Shown piece after piece: positions 33,074-41,490 of a DNA stretch of 64,000 bases; positions within the stretch are counted from its first letter, which is position 1, and every line of letters starts with the position of its first letter. The notes beneath the pieces were generated by a model. It saw nothing but the letters and a program-made list of their open reading frames with translations. It had not been told where the DNA came from and ran no database searches. Both the position numbers and the translations under genes were made by a program. The DNA comes from Sphingomonas panni. GTDB lineage: Bacteria > Pseudomonadota > Alphaproteobacteria > Sphingomonadales > Sphingomonadaceae. The DNA lies in contig NZ_JAKREU010000011.1 of assembly GCF_022664435.1 (NCBI RefSeq), forward strand, positions 1 through 64,000, written 5' to 3'.

Positions 33074-33859
33074 TCAGAAGCTCGGCAGGTTGGGATCGCC
33101 GTCGGGCAGCGGGGTATGGATGCCGCATTCCACCTTGTCCCATCCCGCCCAGCGGCCCGAGCGCGGGTCTTCGCCCGGCTTCACGCGATTGGTGCAGGGG
33201 GCGCAGCCGATCGAGGGGAAGCCCTGTTCGACGAGCGGATGTCGCGGCAGGTCGTGCGCGGCGAAATAGGCGTCGATGTCCGCCGGCGTCCAGGTGATCA
33301 GCGGATTGACCTTCAACCGACCCACCGCGTCCGACGTATCGAGTTCGAAGCGGGGCAGGGCGGTGCGGGTCGCCGACTGGAACGCCTTGCGCCCGGTGAA
33401 GCTGGCGTCGAAGCCGATCAGCCCGCGCGCCAGTGGCTCGACCTTGCGCAGGTCGCAGCAGCCGTCCGGGTCGTAGGACCAGCGCAGGCCTGTCGCGTCC
33501 TTCGCTGCGAGCAGGTCGGCGTCCGGCGTCAGGTTGCGGAAATCGGTCAGGCCGAGCCGTTCCACCAGCAGGTCGCGATAGGCGAGCGTTTCGGGAAAGT
33601 GCTTGCCCGTTTCGAGGAACAGCACCGGCACCGACCGGTCGACAGAGGCGATCAGGTGCAGCAGCACCGCCGACTCCGCGCCGAACGACGACACGGCGGC
33701 AATCCGGCCGAGCAGCCCTTCGCCCAGCGCCGTCGCCAGCATGTCCTGTGTCGATACGCCGTCGAAGCGGGCGTTGAGCGCCTCGGCATCGGCGACGGTG
33801 AAGCGCGGCGCGACGGCAATCCGATCGCGGATACGCAGATCGGGGTCGGCCTCAGCCAT
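33074..33859 (-). CDS. cysH: Assimilatory adenylyl-sulfate (APS) reductase, iron-sulfur type
   Basis: 261-residue PAPS/APS reductase family enzyme that reduces activated sulfate to sulfite. It has the PP-loop-like AVSSFGAESAVLLHL, the ligands for a [4Fe-4S] cluster Cys134-Cys135 and Cys219/Cys222 (DGCCDLRK, CAPC), and the catalytic C-terminal Cys245 (ECGIH). The CC...CxxC pattern marks the APS-using type rather than PAPS reductase. The ATG at 33859 overlaps the DUF934 stop. It is the penultimate or last gene of the cobA-cysI-cysH run. Confidence 0.95.
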   Translation of the reverse strand: MAEADPDLRIRDRIAVAPRFTVADAEALNARFDGVSTQDMLATALGEGLLGRIAAVSSFGAESAVLLHLIASVDRSVPVLFLETGKHFPETLAYRDLLVERLGLTDFRNLTPDADLLAAKDATGLRWSYDPDGCCDLRKVEPLARGLIGFDASFTGRKAFQSATRTALPRFELDTSDAVGRLKVNPLITWTPADIDAYFAAHDLPRHPLVEQGFPSIGCAPCTNRVKPGEDPRSGRWAGWDKVECGIHTPLPDGDPNLPSF

Positions 33860-34277
33860 GACGCAGTTTCCAGACCGGAACGGCCGGATCGGCGGCGGCC
33901 TGATAGACATGGTCGTAGCGTTCGAGCGCACGGGCAAGTGCAGCCGGATCGACCGGGGCGGCGGGTGCGAAACTGTCGAAGCCGCAGCGGCGCATCAGCG
34001 GTATCTGATCGACCAGCACATCGCCCTCCGCGCGCAATTCGCCGACGTAGCCGGCCTCGCGCAGGATACGTCCGGCGGAATAGCCCCGCCCGTCGCGAAA
34101 CTTGGGGAAGCTGACCTCAATCAGTGCCAGCCGGCCCAGATGCGGCAGGAGCAGGCGGGCATCGTCACCCGCCTCGATCCGAACGGCGGTCGCGTTCGAC
34201 TGGCCGAGAAATGCATCGAGCGTCACGGCAGGTTCGTCATGCGCGGCATCGTCGCGCAGGCGCAGCGGTTGGTTCAT
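33852..34277 (-). CDS. DUF934 family protein (sulfate assimilation accessory)
   Basis: 141 residues with the family core LALIEVSFPKFRDGRGYSAGRILREAGYVGELRAEGDVLVDQ and MRRCGFDSF. DUF934 genes sit beside cysI/cysH throughout alpha- and beta-proteobacteria; the biochemical role is unproven, and coupling of sulfite reductase electron flow has been suggested. It overlaps cysH by 8 nt and the RidA-like gene by ATGA. Confidence 0.9.
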   Translation of the reverse strand: MNQPLRLRDDAAHDEPAVTLDAFLGQSNATAVRIEAGDDARLLLPHLGRLALIEVSFPKFRDGRGYSAGRILREAGYVGELRAEGDVLVDQIPLMRRCGFDSFAPAAPVDPAALARALERYDHVYQAAADPAVPVWKLRHG

Positions 34278-34681
34278 GCCGTTTCTCCATTGTCGGGCAG
34301 GCGCGCGACGACCTTCAGTTCGAAGCGGAAACCGGCGAGCCAGGTCACGCCGGTTGCGGTCAGTGCGGGCAAGGGCGCGTCGCCCCAATATGCCGGGTGG
34401 TGCTCGAACAGCAGTGGCAGGACCGCCTCGGGATCGGTCGTGAAGATCTGCACGTCGACGACATCCGCCGGGGTGCAGCCCGCGCCGGCCAGCACCGCCG
34501 TCAGGTTGGCGAAGGCGAGCGCGACCTCGTCGGCAAGGTCGGGTTCGGGCGTCCCGTCGCTGCGGGCGCCGACCTGTCCCGATACGAACAGCAGGCCGTT
34601 GGCGCGGATCGCAGGCGAATAACCATGTTCGGCGTATAGTGCGTGTGGTGCGGCCGGGAAAACGGCGGAACGCTTACCCAT
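34274..34681 (-). CDS. RidA (YjgF/YER057c/UK114) family protein
   Basis: 135 residues with the RidA pattern: SPAIRANGLLFVSGQVGARSDG, DEVALAFANLTAVLAGAG and DVVDVQIFTTD. The classic family deaminates reactive enamine/imine intermediates from PLP enzymes, and a conserved Arg late in the chain is expected. It is unusual inside a sulfate operon, where it may protect against 2-aminoacrylate from cysteine metabolism. Start ATG at 34681, overlapping the cysI stop by 8 nt. Confidence 0.85.
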   Translation of the reverse strand: MGKRSAVFPAAPHALYAEHGYSPAIRANGLLFVSGQVGARSDGTPEPDLADEVALAFANLTAVLAGAGCTPADVVDVQIFTTDPEAVLPLLFEHHPAYWGDAPLPALTATGVTWLAGFRFELKVVARLPDNGETA

Positions 34682-36308
34682 AGATCGCCTCCTTGAACGG
34701 TTCCATGCCGACTCGGCGATAGGTATCGACGAAGCGCTCGCCATCGGTCCGTTCGGCAAGATAGCGGTCGGTCACGCGCTCGATCGCATCGACGACGCCG
34801 TCTTCCGAAAAGCCGGGGCCGGTGATCTTGCCGAGCGATACGTCCTCCGCTCCCGATCCGCCGAGCAGCAGCTGGAAATTCTCGGTGCCTTTCCGGTCGA
34901 CGCCGAGGATGCCGATATGCCCGGCATGATGGTGGCCGCAGGCGTTGATGCAACCGCTGATCTTCAGCTTCAGTTCGCCCAGATCACGCTGCCGCGCCGG
35001 ATCGGCGAAGCGGGTCGCGATCTTCTGCGCGAGCGGGATCGAGCGCGCATTGGCGAGGCTGCAATAATCGAGCCCGGGGCAGGCGATGATGTCGGTGATG
35101 AGATCGAGATTGGCCTCGGCCAGCCCGATGGCGACCAGCCGGTCGTAGACCGCGCGGAGGTCGGCCGAGCGGACATGCGGAAGGACGATGTTCTGCGCAT
35201 GGGTGACCCGCAGTTCGGCGAAGCTGTACGCCTCCGCCAGATCGGCCATCGCGTCGATCTGATCGGCCGACGCGTCGCCGGGGATGCCGCCGGTCGGCTT
35301 CAGGCTGATGGTGACGATGGTGTAGCCGGCGCGCTTGTGGGCGTGGGTGTTCTGGTCGAGCCAGGCCGCGAATCCTGCGTCGCTGCGATCTATGGCTGCA
35401 TCGGCAGATGTATCGGCGAAGGCGGGATCGGCGAAGAAGGCGGCGATGCGGTCGAATTCCGCCTGGGGCGGGTCGATGCCCAGCGTCTTGATATGCTCGA
35501 ATTCCTCCGCGACCTCCGCACGGTACTTTTCGACGCCGATCTCGTGGATCAGGATCTTGATGCGCGCCTTGTACATGTTGTCGCGCCGGCCATAGCGATT
35601 GTAGACGCGCAGGCACGCCTCCAGATAGCTCATCAGGTCGCCGAGCGGCACGAAGTCGTTGACCAACGGCGCGATCATCGGCGTGCGGCCCATGCCGCCG
35701 CCGACATAGACCTGCGCGCCCGCCACCCCGTCACGCTGGGTGATGCGCAGGCCGATATCGTGCAGGCGCATCGCCGCGCGGTCCTCATCGGCGGCGATCA
35801 CCGCGATCTTGAACTTGCGTGGCAGGTAGCTGAATTCGGGGTGGAAGGTCGACCATTGCCGCAGCAGTTCGGCCCAGGGGCGCGGGTCGGTCAGCTCGTC
35901 GGCGGCGGCGCCGGCGAACTGGTCCGAACTGATGTTACGGATGCAGTTGCCGCTGGTCTGGATGGCGTGCATCTCGACCTTGGCCAGCTTTTCCAGAATG
36001 TCGGGCGTGTCGGCCAGCTTGATCCAGTTGAACTGGAGGTTCTGGCGCGTGGTGAAATGGCCATAGCCGCGATCATAGGTGCGGGCGATATCGGCCAGCA
36101 CCCGCATCTGCGTCGCGGACAGCGTGCCATAGGGGATGGCGACGCGCAGCATGTACGCGTGCAGCTGGAGATAAAGACCGTTCATCAGCCGCAGCGGCTT
36201 GAACTGATCCTCGGTCAGATGGCCCGACAGGCGGCGTTCGACCTGGTCGCGGAACTCCGCGACGCGGGCGTCGACGATCGACTGGTCGTAGGTGTCGTAT
36301 TGGTACAT
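34674..36308 (-). CDS. cysI: Nitrite/sulfite reductase hemoprotein (assimilatory sulfite reductase)
   Basis: 544 residues with two ferredoxin-like half domains and the siroheme/[4Fe-4S] binding motifs: TSGNCIRNISSDQ, GGGMGRTPM, CPGLDYCSLANARS and SGCINACGHHHAGHIG. It reduces sulfite to sulfide for cysteine synthesis. No cysJ flavoprotein is present, so electrons presumably come from ferredoxin or another donor. ATG at 36308. It is separated from DUF2849 upstream by a 130-nt repeat element. Confidence 0.95.
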   Translation of the reverse strand: MYQYDTYDQSIVDARVAEFRDQVERRLSGHLTEDQFKPLRLMNGLYLQLHAYMLRVAIPYGTLSATQMRVLADIARTYDRGYGHFTTRQNLQFNWIKLADTPDILEKLAKVEMHAIQTSGNCIRNISSDQFAGAAADELTDPRPWAELLRQWSTFHPEFSYLPRKFKIAVIAADEDRAAMRLHDIGLRITQRDGVAGAQVYVGGGMGRTPMIAPLVNDFVPLGDLMSYLEACLRVYNRYGRRDNMYKARIKILIHEIGVEKYRAEVAEEFEHIKTLGIDPPQAEFDRIAAFFADPAFADTSADAAIDRSDAGFAAWLDQNTHAHKRAGYTIVTISLKPTGGIPGDASADQIDAMADLAEAYSFAELRVTHAQNIVLPHVRSADLRAVYDRLVAIGLAEANLDLITDIIACPGLDYCSLANARSIPLAQKIATRFADPARQRDLGELKLKISGCINACGHHHAGHIGILGVDRKGTENFQLLLGGSGAEDVSLGKITGPGFSEDGVVDAIERVTDRYLAERTDGERFVDTYRRVGMEPFKEAIYG

Positions 36309-36322
36309 TGCTTCTTCCTAAA

Positions 36323-36457
36323 TCCTCCCCGCCACGCGGGGAGGGGGACCGGCCGAAGGCTGGTGGAGGGGGAGTGCCGCGCAACGCAACCGTGGTGGAG
36401 CCGGGCAGCCCCCTCCACCATGCTGCGCATGGTCCCCCTCCCCGTGCCGGGGAGGAT
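36323..36457. repeat. Hairpin-rich intergenic repeat, family A (copy 1)
   Basis: About 130 nt of nested inverted repeats: outer CCTCCCCG / CGGGGAGG arms, an inner GGTGGAGGGGG / CCCCCTCCACC arm pair, and a GGTCCCCCTCCCC segment. A close relative in the same orientation occurs at 53304-53434, sharing GGCCGAAGGCTGGTGGAGGG. It lies inside a gene run, between DUF2849 and cysI, so it may affect mRNA stability or act as a partial terminator. Confidence 0.75.
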
Positions 36458-36754
36458 CTATATCACCCATGCCCCTGCATCGGGGTCGGCGGGTTTCAGC
36501 GTCAGGTCGGACCGCACCGTGGGGCCGAGCGCGCGGATACGGTCCTTGATATGTGCGGGGCGGGGGCCATCGGGCGTCGCAACCGCGTCGATCACATAGG
36601 GCACGTTGACCCGCCGTGCGGCTTCCTCGATCAGCGCGATGCGTTCGCCATCCTCGCCGACATCGGCGGCGTCCTCGACATGGCGCGACCAGTCGCTGCC
36701 GGTCCACCAGGTCACGTCGCCGCTGGCGAGGTCGTTTCCGGTCAGCAATTTCAT
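36458..36754 (-). CDS. DUF2849 family protein
   Basis: 98 residues, matching DUF2849, with KLLTGNDLASGDVTWWTG and the ending GPTVRSDLTLKPADPD. The gene sits between cobA and cysI in many alphaproteobacteria and has no assigned activity. It overlaps the cobA stop by ATGA. It is separated from cysI by the repeat element. Confidence 0.85.
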   Translation of the reverse strand: MKLLTGNDLASGDVTWWTGSDWSRHVEDAADVGEDGERIALIEEAARRVNVPYVIDAVATPDGPRPAHIKDRIRALGPTVRSDLTLKPADPDAGAWVI

Positions 36755-37539
36755 GCCAATGCCTCCGCTGCCTTCGCCCAAGAACCAAGCTTGTCCTCGG
36801 CATCGGCCAGTTGCACGACTTCGCCGACGACAATCACCGCGGGGCTTTTCACATCCTCGCGCGCGACCATCGGGCCGAGATCGGCGAGCAGGGTGCGCAG
36901 CGCGCGGGCGTCGGCATAGGTGCCGCGCTCCAGCACCGCGACGGGCATGTCGGGCGCGACGCCATCGGCCATCAGCTTGTCGGCAATGGCTTCGGCGGTG
37001 GCGACACCCATGTAGATCACCAGCGTACGGCCCTGTCCGGCAAGGCCTGACCAGTCCTGTTCGCTCAACCCCTTGCATTGGCCGGCGACGAAGCTGACCG
37101 CCGACGACCAGTCGCGGTGCGTCAGCGGCAGCATCGCGCCCGCGGCACAGCCCAGTGCGGCGGAAACGCCGGGAATGACCTCGACCGGCAGGCCGGCGGC
37201 ACGCACCGCCTCGACCTCTTCGCCGCCGCGACCGAAGATGAACGGGTCGCCGCCCTTCAGCCGCACGACGATCGCACCGGTCTTCACATGGGCCACGATC
37301 AGCGCGTTGATCGATTCCTGCGGCAGGGTGTGGCGCGCCCGCTGCTTGGCGACGGAGATGCGCTGCGCGCCGGCGGGGGCGAGGTCGAGGACGCGCGGAT
37401 CGATCAGCCCGTCATGGACGACGACATCGGCGCTCTTCAGCGCCTCGACGGCGCGAACGGTCAGCAGCCCCGGATCGCCCGGACCTGCGCCGACAAGGAT
37501 GACGCGCCCGCGCGCGTTCGGATCGAGTAAGCTAGCCAT
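36751..37539 (-). CDS. cobA: Uroporphyrinogen-III C-methyltransferase
   Basis: 262-residue SAM-dependent methyltransferase making precorrin-2 for siroheme (and cobalamin), the prosthetic group of the sulfite reductase encoded downstream. Family motifs: VILVGAGPGDPGLLT at the N-terminus, VVHDGL, VRLKGGDPFIFGRGGEE, and IPGVSAALGCAAGAMLPLTHR. The start at 37539 is an ATG; the frame remains open upstream but the preceding residues (MPERGRGRIYAG) do not look like the family N-terminus. First gene of the sulfate operon. Confidence 0.95.
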   Translation of the reverse strand: MASLLDPNARGRVILVGAGPGDPGLLTVRAVEALKSADVVVHDGLIDPRVLDLAPAGAQRISVAKQRARHTLPQESINALIVAHVKTGAIVVRLKGGDPFIFGRGGEEVEAVRAAGLPVEVIPGVSAALGCAAGAMLPLTHRDWSSAVSFVAGQCKGLSEQDWSGLAGQGRTLVIYMGVATAEAIADKLMADGVAPDMPVAVLERGTYADARALRTLLADLGPMVAREDVKSPAVIVVGEVVQLADAEDKLGSWAKAAEALA

Positions 37540-37624
37540 GCCGGCGTAGATGCGACCGCGCCCCCGTTCAGGCAACCGACGCTTGCTTGGGGGCGGGGTA
37601 GGGATTGTTTAGCGGATGCGCGAC

Positions 37625-39034
37625 CTATTCGTTCCGCAGCCCGATGCCGATCGACGCGCGGGCCTGTTCCGCTTCGGCCGACACCACTGGATAGGCGCAG
37701 TAATCGGCGGCGTAATAGGCGGACGGGCGGTGGTTGCCCGACAGGCCGATCCCGCCGAACGGCGCGCCGGACGAAGCGCCGTTGGTCGGGCGGTTCCAGT
37801 TGACGATGCCGGCCCGGATATTGGCCCAGAACCGGTCGTAGAGCTGGGGATCGTGCGAGATGAGCGATGCCGACAGGCCGTAGCGGGTGTTGTTCGCCTC
37901 TGCGATGGCATCGTCGAAACTGTCGACACGGAACACCTGCAACAACGGGCCGAACAGTTCGATATCAGCCCGTTCGCTGGTGTCCGACATGTCGATGATA
38001 CCGGGGGTCAGGAACGGTCGCCCCTCGACGAGCCGCTGCATGAAACGCAGCGGGCGACCGCCCCGTGCCGACAGCGACAGAAAGCTCTCGGTCAGCTGGT
38101 CTGCAGCTTCGTTGTCGATCACCGGGCCCATGAATGGGGCCGGATCGGCATGGGGTTCGCCGATGATGAGCCGTTCGGTCAACCGGTTGATTTCCGCCAG
38201 CAGCGGTTCCGCAAGGCGTCGCTCGACGATCAGCCGCCGCGCGGCGGTGCAGCGCTGTCCGGCGGAGGTGAAGGCCGACTGCACCACCAGCACGGCGGCG
38301 GCATAAAGGTCGGGCGTGTTCCACACGATGATCGGATTGTTGCCGCCCATCTCCAGCGCGAGAATCTTCTCGGGCGTCTCGGCGAACTGGCGGTTGAGCG
38401 CGATGCCGGTGCGCGACGATCCGGTGAACAGCAGGCCGTCGATATCGGGATGCGCGGACAGCGCGCGCCCTTCGTCCGGGCCGCCGATCAGCAGGCGGAC
38501 GCAATCCTCCGGCACGCCGCTCGCCCGGTAACAGTCGACGAGGAAATCGCCGCTGGCCGGCGTCTTTTCGGACGGCTTGAACACCACTGCGTTCCCGGCG
38601 ATCAGTGCCGGGACGATATGGCCATTGGGCAGGTGCGCCGGGAAGTTGTACGGCCCGAGCACCGCCAGCACGCCATGCGGCTTGTGCCGAAGCGCGGTTC
38701 GCGCGTTCATCGGCGACTCCAGCCGCCGCTGGCTGCTGCGTTCGGCATAGGCGCTGATCGAGATGTCGACCTTGCTGACGACGGTTTCGACTTCGGTCCG
38801 CGCTTCCCAGAGCGGCTTGCCAGTCTCACGGGCGATGACGTCGGCAAAGGGTTCGGAACGACTGCGCACGACGTTGGCAAAGCGCCGTAGTGCCTCGACA
38901 CGATAGGCGAGCGGTCGCGACGCCCATCCCGCCCATCCGGCACGGGCGGCGGCGACTTCGGTATCGACATTGCCGATCGTCCCGCGCCACAGCGTCGCGC
39001 CGGTCGCGGGTTCGGTCGAAACGAGTTCGGGCAT
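37625..39034 (-). CDS. astD: N-succinylglutamate 5-semialdehyde dehydrogenase
   Basis: 469-residue aldehyde dehydrogenase of the arginine succinyltransferase (AST) pathway. N-terminus MPELVSTEPATGATLWRG is typical of AstD. Catalytic Cys262 (AGQRCTAARR), Glu228 (LEMGGNNP), Asn130 and the nucleotide loop GSSRTG are present. The start is the ATG at 39034; a longer reading frame upstream belongs to the opposite strand region. The other ast genes are not in the window. AstD-like ALDHs occasionally act on other aldehydes, but the N-terminal match is good. Confidence 0.88.
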   Translation of the reverse strand: MPELVSTEPATGATLWRGTIGNVDTEVAAARAGWAGWASRPLAYRVEALRRFANVVRSRSEPFADVIARETGKPLWEARTEVETVVSKVDISISAYAERSSQRRLESPMNARTALRHKPHGVLAVLGPYNFPAHLPNGHIVPALIAGNAVVFKPSEKTPASGDFLVDCYRASGVPEDCVRLLIGGPDEGRALSAHPDIDGLLFTGSSRTGIALNRQFAETPEKILALEMGGNNPIIVWNTPDLYAAAVLVVQSAFTSAGQRCTAARRLIVERRLAEPLLAEINRLTERLIIGEPHADPAPFMGPVIDNEAADQLTESFLSLSARGGRPLRFMQRLVEGRPFLTPGIIDMSDTSERADIELFGPLLQVFRVDSFDDAIAEANNTRYGLSASLISHDPQLYDRFWANIRAGIVNWNRPTNGASSGAPFGGIGLSGNHRPSAYYAADYCAYPVVSAEAEQARASIGIGLRNE

Positions 39035-39117
39035 CTTCTGGTCGTCCGGTTCCTGATTTGCCGCATCCTTGAACCAGAATGCGGCACGACGCCAGTTTGC
39101 GGACGATATGGTTGATA

Positions 39118-40593
39118 TCAGGTAAGTGCGTCGCCCATCCGGCGGATCGCGGCAACTTTTGCATCGAACGGCGACCAGTCGTCGGCCTCGGCGATACGGG
39201 ACCATATCGCCTCCACTTCGTCGATCAGCATCGAACAGGGGGCCGGATCGCTCCAATAGCCATGGGTCCGCCCGGTGCGGGGGCGATAGTCGGACAGGCG
39301 GGCGCGGACCTCCTCGAACGCCGACCATTGCTGGCCCTCGGGCAGCCAGCCGCCGAATGCCTGATGATAGAAGCTGTCGAGCGGCATCTGCGACTGCGCC
39401 AGTGCCCGCGTAACGGCATCGGCGAGCGCGCGATCCTCCGCGTCGCCGCGCGGGGTCACGCCTAGCCGCCACAGCACCGCCTCCGCCGCCGCCCGTGCGT
39501 AGCGTTCGGGATAGGTTTCGAGGATCGCGATCAGCTGTGGCGCATCGACCACGGTGCGCAGCGCGACCGCCAGTTGCATCGCGTTCCAGTGCATCGCATC
39601 GGGCTGCCGGCCATAGGCGTAGAGGCCGTGATGGTCGAAATAGGCAGCGGTGAACCCCGCGTCCCAGGTCGGCGCGAACCGCCAGGGGCCGTAGTCGAAG
39701 CTTTCGCCGGTCAGGTTGATGTTGTCGGTATTGAGGACGCCGTGGACGAACCCGGCCGCCATGAACCGTGCGGCGAGCGTGGCGATGCGCCCGACCGCTT
39801 CGTCGAACAGTTCGATCGCCGGTTCGCTGCCCGGCGTGCGATGGTAGAGGGGGGTCAGGACATAGTCGACCAGCCGGCGCATCGCGTCCGCATCGCGTTC
39901 ATAGGCGAGCCGCTGGAACGTGCCGATGCGGACATGGCTGTGGTTCAGCCGAACCAGCACCGCCGACCGGGTGGGCGAGGGTTCGTCGCCGCGCGTCAAC
40001 GCCTCGCCCGTCTCGATCAGTGAGAAACTGCGTGAGGTCGGGACGTTCAGCGCCTCCAGCATCTCGGTAGCCAGCACCTCGCGCACGCCGCCCTTCAACG
40101 TCAGGCGCCCGTCGCCGAAACGGCTGTAGGGCGTCTGGCCCGATCCCTTGGTGCCGAGGTCGAGCAGGCGGTCGCGATGATCGGTCGCCTGCGCGAACAA
40201 AAACCCGCGCCCGTCGCCGATGTCGGGGTTGTACGCCTGGAACTGGTGGCCGTGATAGCGCAGCGCGAGGGGGGCGGGGAGGCTGCCGGGGAGGGGGGTG
40301 AAGCGGCCGAAATGGTCGATCCATTGGGGATCGGACAGGGCCAGCGTATCCTCGCGAGGGCGGGGATCTGGGGTTTCGATCGCTGTATGTGATTCTGCCT
40401 GACTCTGGACCCCCGCCTGCGCGGGGGTACGGTCATGGGGCACGATCCCGATCTCCGCTGCCGCCCGGTCGTTCCGGAACCGCAGCACATGCTGGGGAAA
40501 CGTCGCCGCGGGTACGGCGTCGTAGAAGGCGCCTCCCAAATTGAGAATATCGGTACGGGGGCGATAGCGAGCGGGTTGCGGGTTTTCGGCCAT
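39118..40593 (-). CDS. selO: SelO/YdiU (UPF0061) family protein with repeat-derived insertion
   Basis: 491 residues. SelO is a pseudokinase that AMPylates proteins with ATP. The conserved core is complete: YHGHQFQAYNPDIGDGRGFLFAQ, DLGTKGSGQTPYSRFGDGRLTLKGGVREVLATEML, RSFSLIETGE, and GFVHGVLNTDNINLTGESFDYGPW. About residues 54-83 (DRTPAQAGVQSQAES...) are not family-like; this stretch matches the translation of a palindromic intergenic repeat, read in frame. ATG at 40593, only 18 nt from the divergent hydrolase start. Function should be retained since the insertion precedes the ATP core. Confidence 0.9.
   Translation of the reverse strand: MAENPQPARYRPRTDILNLGGAFYDAVPAATFPQHVLRFRNDRAAAEIGIVPHDRTPAQAGVQSQAESHTAIETPDPRPREDTLALSDPQWIDHFGRFTPLPGSLPAPLALRYHGHQFQAYNPDIGDGRGFLFAQATDHRDRLLDLGTKGSGQTPYSRFGDGRLTLKGGVREVLATEMLEALNVPTSRSFSLIETGEALTRGDEPSPTRSAVLVRLNHSHVRIGTFQRLAYERDADAMRRLVDYVLTPLYHRTPGSEPAIELFDEAVGRIATLAARFMAAGFVHGVLNTDNINLTGESFDYGPWRFAPTWDAGFTAAYFDHHGLYAYGRQPDAMHWNAMQLAVALRTVVDAPQLIAILETYPERYARAAAEAVLWRLGVTPRGDAEDRALADAVTRALAQSQMPLDSFYHQAFGGWLPEGQQWSAFEEVRARLSDYRPRTGRTHGYWSDPAPCSMLIDEVEAIWSRIAEADDWSPFDAKVAAIRRMGDALT
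40401..40431. repeat. Palindromic repeat (family B) inside selO coding sequence
   Basis: Hairpin ACCCCCGC-CTGC-GCGGGGGT at 40409-40428, with a preceding CTGACTCTGG. The stem core CCCGC...GCGGG is shared with the intergenic repeats at 47329, 54842 and 61446. Translated on the minus strand it gives the TPAQAGVQ peptide seen where such elements enter genes. Confidence 0.7.
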
Positions 40594-40611
40594 GCGGCGA
40601 TATGGGGTGCG

Positions 40612-41490
40612 ATGGCGCTTTTGGACAAGCAACGCTTCACCGATGGCTATTGGTGGTCGAACGACGGCCTCCGACTGCATTATCGCGACTATGGCGGACG
40701 AGACGACCGTCCGGCGATCCTGTGTCTCCACGGCTTGACCCGCAACGCCCGCGACTGGGAGGATGTCGCCGACCGATTGGCGGGCGAGTGGCGGCTGATC
40801 GTGCCGGAAATGCGCGGGCGCGGGGAGAGCGGCTATGCGCGCGATCCGATGACCTATGTGCCCTTGGTCTATCTGCAGGATGTCGAGGCGCTGCTGAACC
40901 AGCTGGAGCTGCCCCGTGTCGTCGCGTTCGGGACGTCGCTGGGCGGTATCCTGACCATGTTGCTGGCGGCGACCGACCGCGATCGGATCGCTGCCGCGCT
41001 GCTCAACGATGTCGGGCCGGAACTGGACCCGGCAGGGCTGGGGCGGATTCGCGGCTATGTCGGCAAACAGGTCAGCCACCCGACCTGGATGCATGCGGCG
41101 CGGGCGCTGGCGGAGGGGAATGGCGATGCCTATCCCGCCTATGCGGTGCAGGACTGGCTGCACATGGCCAAGCGGCTGCACCGGCTGAACTCGGCGGGAC
41201 GGATCATCCTCGATTACGACATGAAGATCGCCGAGCCGTTCCGGGTGCCGGGCAACGAGGCGGGGCCGGACATGTGGCGGGCATATGAGGCGCTTGCCGG
41301 AAAGCCGGTCGCGATCCTGCGCGGCGGCCTGTCCGACATTCTGCCCGCGCAGGTGGCCGAGGCGATGGTCGAGCGGGTCGCGGGAGCGGAACTGACGACG
41401 GTCGCCGATGTCGGCCATGCGCCGATCCTGACCGAACCGGCGTCCGCCGCGGCGATCGACCGGCTGCTGGCGCGGGTGGCTGCTGCGTGA
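40612..41490 (+). CDS. Alpha/beta-hydrolase fold protein
   Basis: 292 residues with the hydrolase landmarks LCLHGLTRNARDWEDVA (oxyanion region), nucleophile Ser109 in GTSLGGI, and a C-terminal VGHAPI with the catalytic His. Cap-domain length and general sequence resemble small esterases or ring-cleavage-type hydrolases, but no substrate is indicated. Divergent from selO by 18 nt. The next gene, a glycosyltransferase, starts with a GTGA overlap, so the two are coupled. Confidence 0.85.
   Translation: MALLDKQRFTDGYWWSNDGLRLHYRDYGGRDDRPAILCLHGLTRNARDWEDVADRLAGEWRLIVPEMRGRGESGYARDPMTYVPLVYLQDVEALLNQLELPRVVAFGTSLGGILTMLLAATDRDRIAAALLNDVGPELDPAGLGRIRGYVGKQVSHPTWMHAARALAEGNGDAYPAYAVQDWLHMAKRLHRLNSAGRIILDYDMKIAEPFRVPGNEAGPDMWRAYEALAGKPVAILRGGLSDILPAQVAEAMVERVAGAELTTVADVGHAPILTEPASAAAIDRLLARVAAA

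Noticed and set aside
36323..36457. CRISPR array or tandem repeat
   Set aside because: Single nested palindromes without regular spacers; related copies are dispersed and not arrayed.
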